A stretch of DNA of 64,000 nucleotides from NCBI GenBank assembly GCA_947359465.1, contig OX375872.1, forward strand, positions 1,008,838 to 1,072,837. The letters run 5' to 3'. Shown here in pieces: positions 1-12,199 of the stretch (positions are counted from its first letter, which is position 1; each line of letters opens with the position of its first letter). The stretch comes from Metellina segmentata. Its lineage: Eukaryota > Arthropoda > Arachnida > Araneae > Tetragnathidae. The notes under the pieces were generated by a model, which was not told the origin of the DNA, ran no database searches, and saw nothing but the letters and a program-made list of their open reading frames with translations. The position numbers and the translations under genes are program-made.

Positions 1-629
1 TGTTAACCTTTACTCACCATGTGCAGATCCCGTGTGAAATATAACAGGACAACTATGCAAAATTGGAAATAATTAACTACAGTATTGTTTGAAAAGTGCA
101 TGAGTACGAGTACTAAGGAACATAACTAGAGTTTTTATGAAAAACTGCAAATTAGAGCAACCAAACCGCCGGAAGAGTTCTTAGACGTGACTGGAAATAT
201 TCTACAATTAACTTTAAGTGTAAAGGGGCTTATCACAGTTTCCACAGAATACCTAATGTGGCGTAGTGGAAAGTATTTTAATTAAAACAAATTTGATAAC
301 AATTTGAAGAGAGGAATAGAAATGAAGCACAGGTTGTATCTATTATTTCGCCAAGACATATTGCGAGGAGTACTAGAGTTTCGAGAGGTTTCCATTGAAG
401 TGTGTGTGTGTGTGTTGAATTCTTCAGTTATTGGAGTCTTGTTTAGCGATTCATAGAAAATATACGCTTCAATAATCCATAAATAAAATTTTAAAACAAT
501 CAAAAATATATTTATTTCCTTTGTGGAGAAGTAGAGATGTAAGCTCCATGCATGACAAATTGTGACTAAAGCAATGGATTGCATGGAAAGTAAAATTTTT
601 CTGATTTCTCTCATTTGAATTAGTATTAC
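1..629. other. Left flank of the Bel/Pao insertion, no gene seen
   Basis: AT-rich DNA without a recognisable gene. A minus-strand reading frame at 282-614 has no family resemblance and contains a short (GT)n-derived Thr-His run, so I treat it as chance. The last five bases (ATTAC, 625-629) are the left target-site duplication of the adjoining retrotransposon. Confidence 0.6.
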
Positions 630-975
630 TGTTTAGTACTTGCTGCTAACGCGCCATGCTTGGCGCGCCCTCACTGACTGAGGGGTTGCCTTCTTTTGTA
701 ACCGGCTTTGCCCGCCAAAACCTCAGAACGAATTTTGCCCTTGATATGTGATGTTCTCCCATAGCGGAGCAATGCTATGCTCCTTCTTCGTTTTGAAATA
801 AACAGCAATTTTCTCTAAAAGGCATCACTGCATCATTTGTGTTCTCACCGCAATCAACTCTTCAATATACAGTCCACTCTCAATTGTTACACCGCAAATC
901 TGAAGTTAGTTTACCCGCTTTGAAAATCCAGCTATCGGGGAATCCTAACCCTACTCGAGGAATCCTAACCCTACA
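630..975 (+). repeat. 5' LTR of the Bel/Pao element
   Basis: 346 bp, TG...CA. It holds a polyadenylation-type AATAAA at 797-802, two short perfect hairpins (650-667, stem CGCGCCA; 766-783, stem GGAGCA) and, near its end, a doubled AATCCTAACCCTAC. The segment just after the LTR (976 onward) should carry the primer-binding site, but I could not match it to a tRNA with confidence. Confidence 0.93.
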
Positions 976-1039
976 TATAGTGTTCCGATAGAGCCGGAGC
1001 CAACCAGTGAAGTCATCTTGGACATTCATCTAATACGCC

Positions 1040-4000
1040 ATGTCTACAGATTTAACTACTTTAAATCGAAAGAAAGGTAGCATCAAAGGGCAGCTAACAA
1101 AGCTTCATGCCTTTATTGAAAAAAAGGAAACTCGCACGGAAACGGTAGTTACTACGCAATTGGACATTCTATCAAGAACGCTCATCAAATTCGAAAACCT
1201 TAGAGAAGAATTCTATCAAGTTGCATCCGATGATGAATTCGAAGAGGTGGAAAAGAACCTCTCCGAAATAGAAGATGAAATCAATAATGTAGAGGTAAGC
1301 CTAAAATCTCTACTAAATGAACTAAAAGAAACTAAAGCCATTTCTAGTTTGCTTAAGAATGGTTCTAGTGATAAAGAACTTTATAAGAATTATGTGTCTA
1401 TCAAACTACCTGATATACCTCTGCCATTGTTTTATGGTAAAATTGAAGAATGGGCTTCTTTTAAGCAACAATTTTTGAATTTGATCAATGATAATTCAAG
1501 TTTAACTGAAAATCAAAAATGTTACTATTTACGGTCATGTTTAAGAAATGAAGCTAAACTAGTCTAAACCTATGAAGATACATATCAGTCTCTCCTTAAA
1601 GCTCTGGAAGAAAGATATGAAAATAAACGCATCATTGTTGATACGCATATAAAAAATATAATTAATCTAGAAAAAATTGTACATGAATCTGCAATAGACT
1701 TACGTAAATTATTAGACTGCATTCTTAAAAATTTGAGAGCTCTAAAAGTTTTAAAATATGATCGGAACAATCTTTCTGATGTTCTGCTAATTAACATAAT
1801 GCTTCAAAAGCTAGACCGGGAAACTCGGAAACAATTTGAACTGTCCTTGGTAAATAATGAAGTTTCTAACTTTGACGAATTTTTGGAATTCTTGGAAAGA
1901 AGATGTCAAATTTTAAATTCGATTGGGCGAAGTCTCTCGTTTAAACCTAAATTTGAAGCCCTTGAACAGACGAATAAGACGCGAAGCTTATTTGTGAAAT
2001 CGCCTAACAATAAGTTTTGTACGCTGTGTAAAAATTATACCCATTCATTGCATAAATGTGACCAGTTCTTACAGTTCTCTCCACAAAGGAGATACGAAAT
2101 TGTACGAGAGTATAATCTTTGTTTAAATTGTCTTGGATCGCACAAAGTGGCCTTATGTAAATCGAAACACCTTTGTTTTAATTGCAAAGCCAAACATCAT
2201 ACATTATTACACCGGAACCATGATGAATCAGCAGTTGCAACTCCCTTTCAAGCACCAAGCTCCTATTGCTCGAACTCTACGCCGATGGTAGAAACTGATA
2301 TTCACCCTTCGTTTAACCCCTCGCCTCTAACAACCTGTTTTGTAACACAGAAGAAACGCGTTATTTTGGCGACATCAACTGTTTACATTTTGGATAGCTC
2401 GGGAAATGTACGTTCCGGTAGAGCGATATTGGATTCGGGAAGTATGTGTAATTTAATGACTACCGATTTTGCCAATTCTCTTGGTTTAAGAAAAGAAAAA
2501 ATAAATATTCCTGTCACAGGGATCTCCAATACTTCGCTTAATATAAAAAGAAAAAGTATTTCTACTATTTTGAATTCTGATGGTTCCTTTAAAGCAACAT
2601 TGGACTTTTTGATTATTCCCAAGATAACGGATCTAATGCCGTCTACATTCATTGATTTAGATACTATAAAAATTCCTTCGCATGTTAAACTTGCAGATCC
2701 TAATTTCTTTTCTCCTGCTAAAGTGGACTTATTGATAGGAGCAGAATTATTCTTAAGTATCTTAAAGGGAAATAGACTCTTTATAAATAAGTCATTAACA
2801 CTGCAAGAAACTGTATTTGGCCATATTCTAAGCGGAGCTGTAGAGAGTAAAGAAAAATCACAACATTGTGGTTTAATTTCGGAAAACAATAATTTGGATA
2901 GTTTAATTAAAAAATTCTGGGAAATCGAAAATATCTTGGACGTACCATCACCTAAAATTAAGGAAGAATTAGAATGCGAAAGTCATTTTGAGCAAACTCA
3001 TCACAGGGATGAAGAAGGTAAATACATTGTCAGCCTTCCTCTAAAGGAAAATATGCAATTAGGAAACTCAATTCATATGGCAAAACAGAGGTTAGATAGC
3101 TTGTGGAAACGCTTAAATCATGATTCAAACATGTCAAATCTGTATTGTAATTTTATGAGAGAATATGAAGAACTGGGTCATATGCAAAAATTAGATAAAT
3201 GTGATGATGTCAAATATGGCATGCCTCATCATGGTGTGTACAGAGCTGATAGTAGTACAACAAAGTTACGTGTTGTCTTCGATGCCTCTGCAGCATCTAC
3301 TTCTGGTGTTTCATTGAATAACTGTTTAATGAAAGGAGGTGTCGTTCAAGATGATTTGTTTTCAATCTTATTAAGGTTTCGTAAACATAAAGTTGCATTC
3401 ACTGCTGATGTGAAGAAAATGTACAGGCAGATTTGGGTGAATCCTGATCAGTGTAACTTACAGTGCATTCTTTGGAAAAATAGAAACTGTGAGGAACCTT
3501 CACTTTATAAGCTCCTTACAGTAACATATGGAACAAAATCTGCTCCCTACTTAGCTACTAGAGTATTGAACCAATTAGCGATAGATGATAAACAGAAATT
3601 TCCTCTAGCATCCGCTGTAGTCTTAAATTATTTTTATGTTGATGATGTCCTTTCTGGAGCTAAAGATGTTCCTACTGCTATAAAACTGCAACAGGAGCTG
3701 CTTTCCCTACTAAAGGCCGGTGGTATGGACTTGCACAAATGGTGTGCAAACAATGAAAGGCTTTTAGAAGCAGTCCCTACTGAAAATCAAGGATATCAAT
3801 TTGGTGACTCTGATAAAGATACCGTTAAAACACTTGGCTTGAGATGGAATCCAAAGGAAGATAGCTTCAGTTTCACTGTCACTCCATCAGCAAGTGTTTG
3901 TACAAAACGAACTGTATTAGCTGATATCGCTAAATTATTCGATCCACTGGGTTTATTAGGGCCAGTGATTGTAAAGGCAAAGGTTTTTCTCCAAAAATTG

Positions 4001-5077
4001 TGGCTACACAAAATTGAATGGGACCAAGAGTTGCCGCATCACGAAAAGGTCAAATGGGAAGTGCTCAGAGAAAGTTTAAGGGATCTAGGAAAGGTCCAAA
4101 TTCAACGCTGCATATTAACTGATTCCATAAGGGAAATCGAACTGCATGGCTTCTCCGATGCGTCAAAGGATGCCTACGGTGCTGTCATCTATCTACGTTG
4201 TCTTACAACACTGAATTGTGTGAAGGTGTCATTGCTGTGTAGCAAATCCAAAGTTGCTCCAATTAAAGCAATGACAATACCTCGACTAGAGTTAAGTGCT
4301 GCTGAGCTTCTCGCCAAGTTGATGTCTAAAACTGTGTCATCTCTCAACTTGAAAATTGATAGAACTTTCCTCTATTCAGATTCAACTATAGTTCTAGCAT
4401 GGATCAATACTTCATCCCATTTGCTTAAAGTATTTGTTTCGAACAGAATTTCCCGGATACAAGAATTGACAAAAGACTTTTCGTGGCATCATGTGAAAAC
4501 CTCTGAAAACCCCGCCGATGTCATTTCCCGTGGTACAACTCCTCATCAACTGATGAATAATTCTTTGTGGTGGAAGGGTCCACAATTTCTTCAAGAAGTG
4601 CCTATTGAAATTAATAACAAAGATGACTTGCCTCCTGATGATGAATATTTTCATGAACTGAAAAAAGACTATGACAAGACTCTCACTTTAACTGTGGACT
4701 CTACCTTTTTAGACTCACTTTTAAGCATTAGTAATAGATATTCTAAGTTAATCCGTGTTGTAAGTTTTCTTTACAGGTTCTCCCACAATTTAAGAAATTC
4801 TGAGGGTAAGTTACTCGAACCTCTGTCTACTTGGGAAATAAATCGAAGCAAGGTGTTTATGTTAAAATCTGTGCAAGAAATTACCTTTCAGGACGATATT
4901 AAATCACTCATCCATGGAAAACAGCCAACAGGTAAGGTTAGAAATCTAAACCCTTTTTTGGATGAACAAGGAATTCTTAGAGTTGGTGGTCGTCTTCAAA
5001 ATAGTAATGTAAAATTTGATCAGAAACATCCAGTTATTCTGCCTGATAAAATTAAAAACTCATTCTGGAATCTATAA
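1040..5077 (+). pseudogene. Bel/Pao gag-pol, one internal stop, integrase missing
   Basis: One reading frame runs from 1040 to 5077, broken by a single TAA at 1565-1567; both sides stay in the same frame. The order is an N-terminal coiled-coil Gag; the Pao capsid region (YGKIEEWASFKQQF); CCHC-like zinc knuckles from about 2014 (CTLCKNYTHSLHKC, CLNCLGSHK, CFNCKAKHH); an aspartic protease with ILDSGS near 2430; reverse transcriptase with FYVDD at about 3632-3646; and RNase H with GFSDASKDAYG and YSDSTIVLAWI. The protein ends shortly after VGGRLQNSNVKFDQKHP, which in complete Bel/Pao Pol leads into the integrase zinc-binding domain. No HHCC motif, no integrase core and no env follow. The 326 bp from the stop to the 3' LTR is AT-rich and non-coding. 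Seen: the motifs and the stop. Inferred: a deletion removed integrase, and proteins from relatives supported mobility. Confidence 0.93.
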
Positions 5078-5403
5078 GAGATCCATTTCTAAAATTGCAT
5101 TCTTGTCACTGGAAAACTGATATTAGATTTTATAGTTAATCTATAAAGATTAGTTTGAAAATTTTGCTTATTTAATCTGGATACTTTGGTTTCATAGTGT
5201 TTTGTGTGTATTGTATTTATATGTGTTAAATTTTACTTGTATTTTTTGAAATTTATTTTACATTATGATTGCAGCTATTTGTTTTTGCTGTATATGTGTA
5301 AATTCATTTTCATTCTTTGTTCTCATTGCATTTGTGTTTACATTGAAAAGGGGACACTTTGTAATTGTACATAATTGAAATAGATATTTCAACGGGGGCG
5401 GCA
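5078..5403 (+). other. 3' internal non-coding region and polypurine tract
   Basis: AT-rich sequence between the truncated pol frame and the 3' LTR, where integrase would normally be encoded. No integrase-like residues were found in any frame. The final 13 bases (AACGGGGGCGGCA) form the likely polypurine tract priming plus-strand synthesis. Confidence 0.75.
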
Positions 5404-5749
5404 TGTTTAGTACTTGCTGCTAACGCGCCATGCTTGGCGCGCCCTCACTGACTGAGGGGTTGCCTTCTTTTGTAACCGGCTTTGCCCGCCAAAACCTCAG
5501 AACGAATTTTGCCCTTGATATGTGATGTTCTCCCATAGCGGAGCAATGCTATGCTCCTTCTTCGTTTTGAAATAAACAGCAATTTTCTCTAAAAGGCATC
5601 ACTGCATCATTTGTGTTCTCACCGCAATCAACTCTTCAATATACAGTCCACTCTCAATTGTTACACCGCAAATCTGAACTTAGTTTACCCGCTTTGAAAA
5701 TCCAGCTATCGGGGAATCCTAACCCTACTCGAGGAATCCTAACCCTACA
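5404..5749 (+). repeat. 3' LTR of the Bel/Pao element
   Basis: 346-bp copy of the 5' LTR with one mismatch. AATAAA at 5571-5576 is the expected polyadenylation signal. It is followed directly by the right target duplication ATTAC (5750-5754). Confidence 0.93.
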
Positions 5750-6124
5750 ATTACTAAGAACTTATTTAACATATATATTGTTCAAAATATATTCTTTAAT
5801 CATTAGATTCATGTTAAACCATTTGTAGAAAGTATGTGCATTTGTAATAGTCAAATTAAATTTTAAAAAGAGTTTTATTTTAAACAGCATACAACAATAA
5901 CTCCAAAATATACCTAACGAAGGTACTAATAGAAATAAACAAAAAAAATTGCAAACTATTTTTAGATGAATTTGAACATTACATATATGTCTTATCTTTC
6001 AAATCAAAAGGAAATTTTATCATGGAGCAAGAGTTAGTACTTTTTACTATTAACACCAGAAGAAAGGAAGTGATCAGTCTGGCCGCAAATTAATTTGAAA
6101 GATGTATAAATATCTTATTCTCCC

Positions 6125-6215
6125 ACCAAGGGCCATGGTAGCCTGTTTGCTAGAGGAGCGGATTAGCAATCAAAAGGTTTGGAGTTTGAAACTCGAACCA
6201 ACCAAAGGCTTCTTC
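6125..6215 (+). repeat. tRNA-derived SINE head (candidate)
   Basis: The stretch reads like a degenerate tRNA 5' half to B box: CATGGTAGCCTGTTTGCTAGAG resembles an A box and GGAGTTTGAAACTCGAACC a B box, with AGCAATCAAAAGG between, as in tRNA-derived SINEs. A second GGTTCGAACC-type palindrome lies at 6488-6500. No full cloverleaf folds, so this is not called as a tRNA gene. Confidence 0.4.
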
Positions 6216-6995
6216 AGAGGCTTTCCCTTTGGTTTGTTTCTGTCGGGGGACATTAAAATAAGAGAACAGTAAGGTGTGTCATAGTTATCGTGCATTCTCT
6301 TGAAAAGAACGTGAGAAAGTGTGAAAACAAAACACTACACGAAATATAGCATTGGGACAATCATTTTTTCCAACGAAGAATTTATAAGAAAACTGGCTCC
6401 ATTTTGTTTTGAAATAATAAAATTCCTGTGTTCACACCCTGTGTTTCAACACTGTTCCGAAATATTACGAACATCTCTTCCCAGACCGGGGTTCGAACCA
6501 AGGACCAAGACGATGTGCGTAATAAGGGATTATTCCAATTTTCGATACAGTTACGCTCCTTCATTACTCGCCGACACTACATCAGTTCTTGGTAACGCAA
6601 ACTCACAAAGAATTGTGTAATTTTTCCAGACGTAGAGTAATAAGTTTAGTTTTGAGATTTTATTTCACATTGAGTAGTGCTTAAAGATTCTGTACATTTG
6701 TTTGAAATCTCACATCCATTAAGTTTAGAGAGTTTATTTTAAAAATACTATAAAACGTCATTAGTTGTTGTTTGTGATGCCTCTACCCGTTAACTAAAGC
6801 AGCTTCAAAGAATAAATGCGATTGAAACTTTACTAACTAATCCTGAGGTTAGGATGGCCATGTTTATACCATCCATAAATATCTATGGAAAGGGGACTGA
6901 GGGGAGGTGAATTATTAAATTTCTACGCAAAACTCTCCAACCATAATAAAGAAGCTATTTATTCGAAATCCCTGATACGACTACCGTAGAAAAAA

Positions 6996-7016
6996 AGGTC
7001 GTTCAAAAAACGACCT
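6996..7016. repeat. Short perfect inverted repeat
   Basis: AGGTCGTT and AACGACCT flank a 5-base A-rich loop. It lies just upstream of the LTR-like block at 7080-7490 and could be a boundary feature or chance. Confidence 0.4.
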
Positions 7017-7079
7017 AGATCCACTCTAAATAAATTGGTTTGTTCATTCCTTTTCCACTCCAAAATTGATGCAGATGCA

Positions 7080-7490
7080 GAGTATGTTCTGTCTTTTCAT
7101 GTTCTGCCCCTCAGTAGACCGGATATACCATTGGAATCTTCACAATGGGGGTACAGAAGATTTCTCAGAAAAGTGTCTACTTATGGGAGACTGCGGTCCG
7201 GCCTTTTGTCAAGACAGTAGTGGACATCCAACCACGTAGGCAATAGCTCACTCTTCTCTCTCGCACAAAAGTTCCAATATTCGGTGTCCTGTAATCAGGT
7301 GGAATGACTAGAAACCCCCACTATGTGAGGGGTCCGGATCTTAGAAGAGATAAAGATCCCATCTATTCAAGTTACTGTATGCGTATGTCTGTGGCGTGTT
7401 AGTTGAGAATAAAGATAAAATAAACGCCAAACGGCATTCCTGCGATTCCTTTGTAAGCTGCACTCTTCCCACTGGAATCGTCTACAGGAA
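7080..7490 (+). repeat. Possible solo LTR or LTR fragment
   Basis: A locally GC-richer block unlike its AT-rich surroundings. It has CCCCACTATGTGAGGGGTCC, then AATAAAGATAAAATAAACGCC and a following TGC-rich tail, a layout typical of U3-R-U5. I could not define TG...CA ends or a target duplication. Confidence 0.25.
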
Positions 7491-10370
7491 AATCTTTCTC
7501 TTCGAAAAAAGGAGTTGAATTGAAAATTTAGAACCAATTTCGAAACTATTATTATTCTTATTCTGCTTTACTTTTTGAAATGAAAACTTTTCAAACTGTT
7601 TAATCTGAAATACGATTAAAATCTTACGAAACACACAAAAAAAAAAAAGAAGAAAGGCAATTAATAAAATTATGTGACGTAAATTCTAAGAAAAAGATCG
7701 GAAATAAAAAATTTAAAGGTATCGTTTTCGTTTCTATCAAAACCACATGACATACGCTTTAAACTACGCATACGCACAAACTGATTAGTTTAATATTTCA
7801 ATACGTACTGAAAACTTAATGAAGTGCGGTAATTGGTGGAGTGCGAATGACTTGGTGAAGCGGATGACCAATGGGCCAGAAATGCGATAAAGAATTTTGT
7901 TCTTTCTCACAAAAATTTATTATAAATGGATAATTAACCCTGAAAATCATTAAAATAGCTTTTGCAAACAATGAAACTGGATAAAGACGTATATAAATGT
8001 AATTTGTATATAACTAAATTAATTTTTTAAAGGGTGATGAGTACTTGTATAAAATTTATTTTAATTTAAAAATTAATAAAATTTACCAGTCTTGTACTAA
8101 AAACTTATACAAATTACTTATAAGAAGTGACTAAACCAAAAACTGGTTCTTTAACACTATGCTGCTAGCAGGTGACTAAATTTTTTTAATCTGAATCCCC
8201 CAAATCAAAGTGTATAGCTTTTTTTTATTTTATTTCTGCGATATACTACCATTTAATTATAAACATTTCAGATAAGAAACAAAATATGTTTCAAGATAAA
8301 TATGTCACATAATGCATCAAAGGGATATATGTATATATATCAGAGTTGACGTCTGTCTGTCCTCTATACAGATCTACACCGTTTGACCAGTACACTCCAA
8401 CACTTTCTTCACAACTCTGGGGGTAACGTAGGCAACATATTACCCCAGTTCTATTTGACCTACGTGTTCAGTGGGATTTAAAAACAATTAGAAATCCTCA
8501 TGGGAATAACAATTTTAGATTATTTTTACTATCACTGAAGAATTCAGACCAACCATATGGTAGGTACATTCATCCTGTAAAAAACACTGGCTATTATATA
8601 TTAACCCCTATTCTATTTTTCTAGGTTTGGAGAGGGGTAAAAAACAATTATGCGATCCAAATTGGAATAATATATATATATATATATATATATATCTTTA
8701 ACATCCCAATTCGAGCAATTCCCAACAAATTTGGTACTCTTTATTTGACATCTGTGCTTAACACATGCTATATGCAGTTGCAGATTCAGGGGGCTATAGC
8801 TAAAAGCTGCACCAAGTTTACTTTCTAAAATAACTTATTCAATTTGAAACTTCGCACTACTATGTGATAAACCATTATTGCCTTTGTATTTCTGAAAAGG
8901 TGCTACATGTAAAATATAAAACCTACTGAATATACCACCTACTAATAATAATCAGTAAGCTGCCGGGTCCCTAAACCAAATGAGTAAATAATATTCTGCC
9001 GAGTAGTATGTAATGGGTTAAATGATCAGATGTTCATTAATGTTGCACTTCCTTTATGATTACTTGAACCAAAAGAAATTCATTATTGATGACATATGAA
9101 ATGATCACCAAAAACAAACATCATTTAGTCATCAAGAAACATAACAGTTGTTTTGATGAAAAGTTAACAATGTAAATTTATAAACATGGTGCAAGGAAAT
9201 TCTTTACAAGCTCAGGTGAATTGTTTCTGAATTTGTATAATCTTTTACAAGCCATCTCGTAACTAAAGGAAATTTATTATTCATAAATACAATGATACAA
9301 AGCTCTGAATTTTTCTTTTTCAGGATGGCAACTCCATTCTGTTTACCCTTATCCTGAAAGAGAAAAATTAATTATGTTTCCTCTTACATAAAAATACAAC
9401 GATACAAACTTTTCCAACAGAATCCTAAAAACAAGAATTGTTTCTTTCTATACACTGATTTTTTTAATAATTATCCTCAAGTAGTTGCCATGCTTTTCAC
9501 CTACATGAATCTTGAATGGCTACATCTCGAATTTCTTACTTAAAATCATAGCAGTAACTAGTCTTATGAATGTTTGAGGTTACTTTAAAATCATTCGTAT
9601 TCATTTGCTACTTCTGTGAAATATTTCTTGACAATTTAATCCAACAATCTTGACCTCATTACATCTTATAATCATCACAATGCAAATGATTTTCATAGCT
9701 TAAAATAGCTACATATCGAATTTACCAGTTAAATTCTTAACAGTAGCTAGACTTAAGAATAGGCAAGGCTACTGTATCCATACTTATTTACTGCTTATTT
9801 GAAATATTTCTTGACAAAACAATTTTTTTATTCAATAAAGTCTTGAAGTTTAATTACATCTAATGATCTTGCAAATGCAAATTATTGAAGTAAATTTTTA
9901 CAACCAGAAGCTGTCTTGTCAATATTTAAGGAAATAATTTATTGCTAGATGGGTAATCAGTAGCTACAGAGTTTAATTCTATCTGTCTGGTTAAAGTGAG
10001 TATGGCATGAAATTAATCAATCTTCCAGAAGATTTAAAGCTTTACAGATCTGATTTTTCTGAAATTGAATGGAATTTTTGTAATTTTGAGCAGAAGTTGT
10101 ACTGCAGGGTTCATAGAAATCAAATTTTTTCAACCAATAGAACCCAGATTATTTTTATTTAAAGGTATAAGGTGTAAATAAATATTCACTATGGGCAAAT
10201 TGTTCACCAGCCAATTGAGATAATATTTCATCAGTCTTATAGATATAATCCGTTTCTAAGCTCGTGGCAGCTGAAGAATTCGTACCACAAAGAATCATTA
10301 AAAATCCATCAATAAGACTGTCGAGAAAATTAGAAATTCCTCAATCCTGGAATGCTTTGACAAAACAGTG
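7491..10370. other. Long AT-rich stretch, no gene seen
   Basis: No recognisable coding sequence. It contains a (TA)n microsatellite around 8671-8694 and, near 8343-8480, a short segment (GTCTGTCTGTCC ... GATCTACACCGTTTGACC) whose style resembles the ends of Helitron-related repeats, but no partner end was found. Confidence 0.5.
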
Positions 10371-11037
10371 ATCCTACCTCCAAGGTTCTTACAGCTGAAA
10401 GTTGGAAGGCTATATTGTTATATTGAGCACTTGGAAGTTTAGTGAAAAAAAGTGAACTTGTGATCCAAGCCTCATCTAGAGAATGAATATAGAAACAACG
10501 TTACACATTTAATAATATTTTATGTACAACATATGGAGATTAATACCTGCATTGAACAGAACCTTCTGTAACAATTGTAGAATTCAGTTCAACAGCCTTG
10601 GGCTCAGGTAGATCAACAGGTTGAATTAAACTCTAAGATGAAGAATTGAGAGATGGAAACTGAGCAGCAGGTAAGTCATGGAAAACCTGTAGCTTTTCGT
10701 CATCAAGCATGCCAGCTTCTTTTAGCACTGCAACAAAGAGTTAAATGCTAGATGAAAGTTTCCTTTCCTGTTAAAAATGAAGGCCCTTCCTTGAAATACT
10801 ACCTTTCCAAGTGACTAGGATCTACAAAAAAAATTATTTTGCTTCTTTTGGCAGTAGAAAAACAGCCTGTGGTTTAGAAGATAATTTTTTTTGTTCACTT
10901 TCTGCAGAAAAAGTCTCTGCTTGTTTTTCAAGGGAGAGATAGTTATCGCGAGACAATATGGCTGAAATCACAATGCACGTCTCTTGGTTGCAGTTTATTA
11001 TGTTTTGCAACAGATCCTCAAATTTTGAGAAGCATTT

Positions 11038-11355
11038 CTAAAGGCAATCATAGATGTTATTGGTACTTACATGAACCAGAATCAAGTCACGATTCTTTAA
11101 AGATGAAACCTTATTCGTTACACGTTCAATGGTGATTCCTGGAAAAGCTAGAACATGTATTATATTATCATGTAATTGTGATGGTAAATACTGATCTACG
11201 TATTTGACCATCGAATCCACACCAATAATTAAATCCTTCATAGTTGCACTACAATTTTTGGACAATTTACAGACAGGAAGAGCAATTAAGAGAAGGGCAG
11301 AGAAACTAGTCAAAGAAGAAACAATCAAAAAAGACTGCAGCACAAATGCTATCAC
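11038..11355 (-). pseudogene. SGNH-esterase-like ORF1 relic of a LINE
   Basis: A 105-residue minus-strand frame with DSMVKYVDQYLPSQ followed by FPGITIERVTNKVSSLKNRD and LVHVSTNNIY. This matches the layout of the SGNH/GDSL hydrolase domain found in ORF1 of many CR1-like LINEs: a GDSM-type block I (here G-V-DSM, one residue inserted or changed) and a block III G-T-N-N (here S-T-N-N). Only the N-terminal half is open; continuation toward 10600 is full of stops. No reverse transcriptase was found next to it, so it is a fragment. The esterase reading is inferred from these blocks only. Confidence 0.45.
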
Positions 11356-11559
11356 TCAATTTTTAAAATGCAAAATGAACTCATAAAATAATTCAACAAA
11401 GAGTAAAAATCACGAAAGCGAACAATGGAAACACAACGAGCGAAAAGCAAACAGTAAAAAATATTTGAGAACTGACATACACAAGAAATACAAAAATGAA
11501 TATCACAAACAAAAGAACTTTTAAAATAACAAAATATTTTGTAAGAAAAAGGATAAACT

Positions 11560-12000
11560 ATTCCAGGCAAGCTTCGCGATATCAAGGAGCGTAATCAAAT
11601 CCACAGACAGGCACCGAGCCTTCCTAAGCGACTGGCGTGATTTTCCACTACAATGCATTCCAAACTTGGCTTAAACTGAGTTGTCTCCCATGCCAAAAAA
11701 GTTTTTGAGCCAAGACGGCGAAATCTATAGCAACCTCCGAAATTCTATAGCAACCTGGTGTGCCTCTAGGCGCTGCATTTCGCACCCAAAAGAAACTTTC
11801 CACCTTTACGTCTCAGGACATGATCATACCAGCCAATCAGAGTCAACTTGTCGGACACTTCCGCTGTACGATGAGGGAAAGTGCTTGTGCGTAAGGAGGC
11901 GCTTGTGCGTAAAGTTGTCCTGAAATGATGCGCGTCCGTACTTTTGTACTCGAATACTCCCATCACTACAATACGGGTGAAAATATCATTCAAAGCTGGA
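11560..12000. other. GC-richer island, function unclear
   Basis: More CpG dinucleotides than the flanks. It holds two short direct repeats: TCTATAGCAACCT twice near 11723-11759 and GCTTGTGCGTAA twice near 11883-11913. An 80-codon frame starts at 11681 but resembles nothing known to me. A promoter or first exon of the downstream DERA gene is conceivable, but nothing in the sequence shows it. Confidence 0.3.
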
Positions 12001-12199
12001 GCACATAGTAGCATTTATTACTTTATTAGCATAAAGAAATAAATATTTGTAATTTTGAGGATTTCAACGCTTTTTTGAAATGCATGCGTACAATCGTAAT
12101 GAGGGTACTGATTTCGGTAAAAATGCCTTTTTTTCATGTGATAACTTTCTAATCGATTGTTTTTTTAATTTTAAGTTGGACTTAATTCGTTTCTATTAA

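Larger units (their letters stand above)
630..5749 (+). mobile_element. Bel/Pao LTR retrotransposon, integrase-less, recently inserted
   Basis: A full-ended LTR element. Two 346-bp LTRs (630-975 and 5404-5749) begin TGTTTAG and end CTACA, and differ at one position that I can find (GAAGTTAG against GAACTTAG). The 5-bp sequence ATTAC flanks both sides (625-629 and 5750-5754), an exact target duplication. A purine-rich tract (AACGGGGGCGGCA, about 5391-5403) directly precedes the 3' LTR. The internal part encodes Gag, protease, reverse transcriptase and RNase H of the Pao type, in the usual Bel/Pao order. The frame has one internal stop and ends where integrase should begin, so this copy could not have integrated by itself. 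Near-identical LTRs plus an intact target duplication point to recent insertion, presumably with proteins supplied by a relative. Confidence 0.95.

Noticed and set aside
282..614. Minus-strand 110-codon frame as a membrane protein
   Set aside because: Hydrophobic composition follows from AT-rich DNA, it includes a simple repeat, and no family is recognisable.
630..5749. Endogenous retrovirus with envelope
   Set aside because: The pol type is Bel/Pao and no envelope gene follows; the 3' internal part is only 326 bp and non-coding.
6125..6215. Functional tRNA gene
   Set aside because: A and B boxes are suggested, but the stems do not form a complete cloverleaf; a SINE head fits better.
8660..8700. 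Regulatory meaning of the (TA)n run
   Set aside because: It is an ordinary microsatellite in AT-rich DNA.
11681..11923. DERA first coding exon
   Set aside because: The residues do not resemble any DERA N-terminus and no donor of the required phase was identified.
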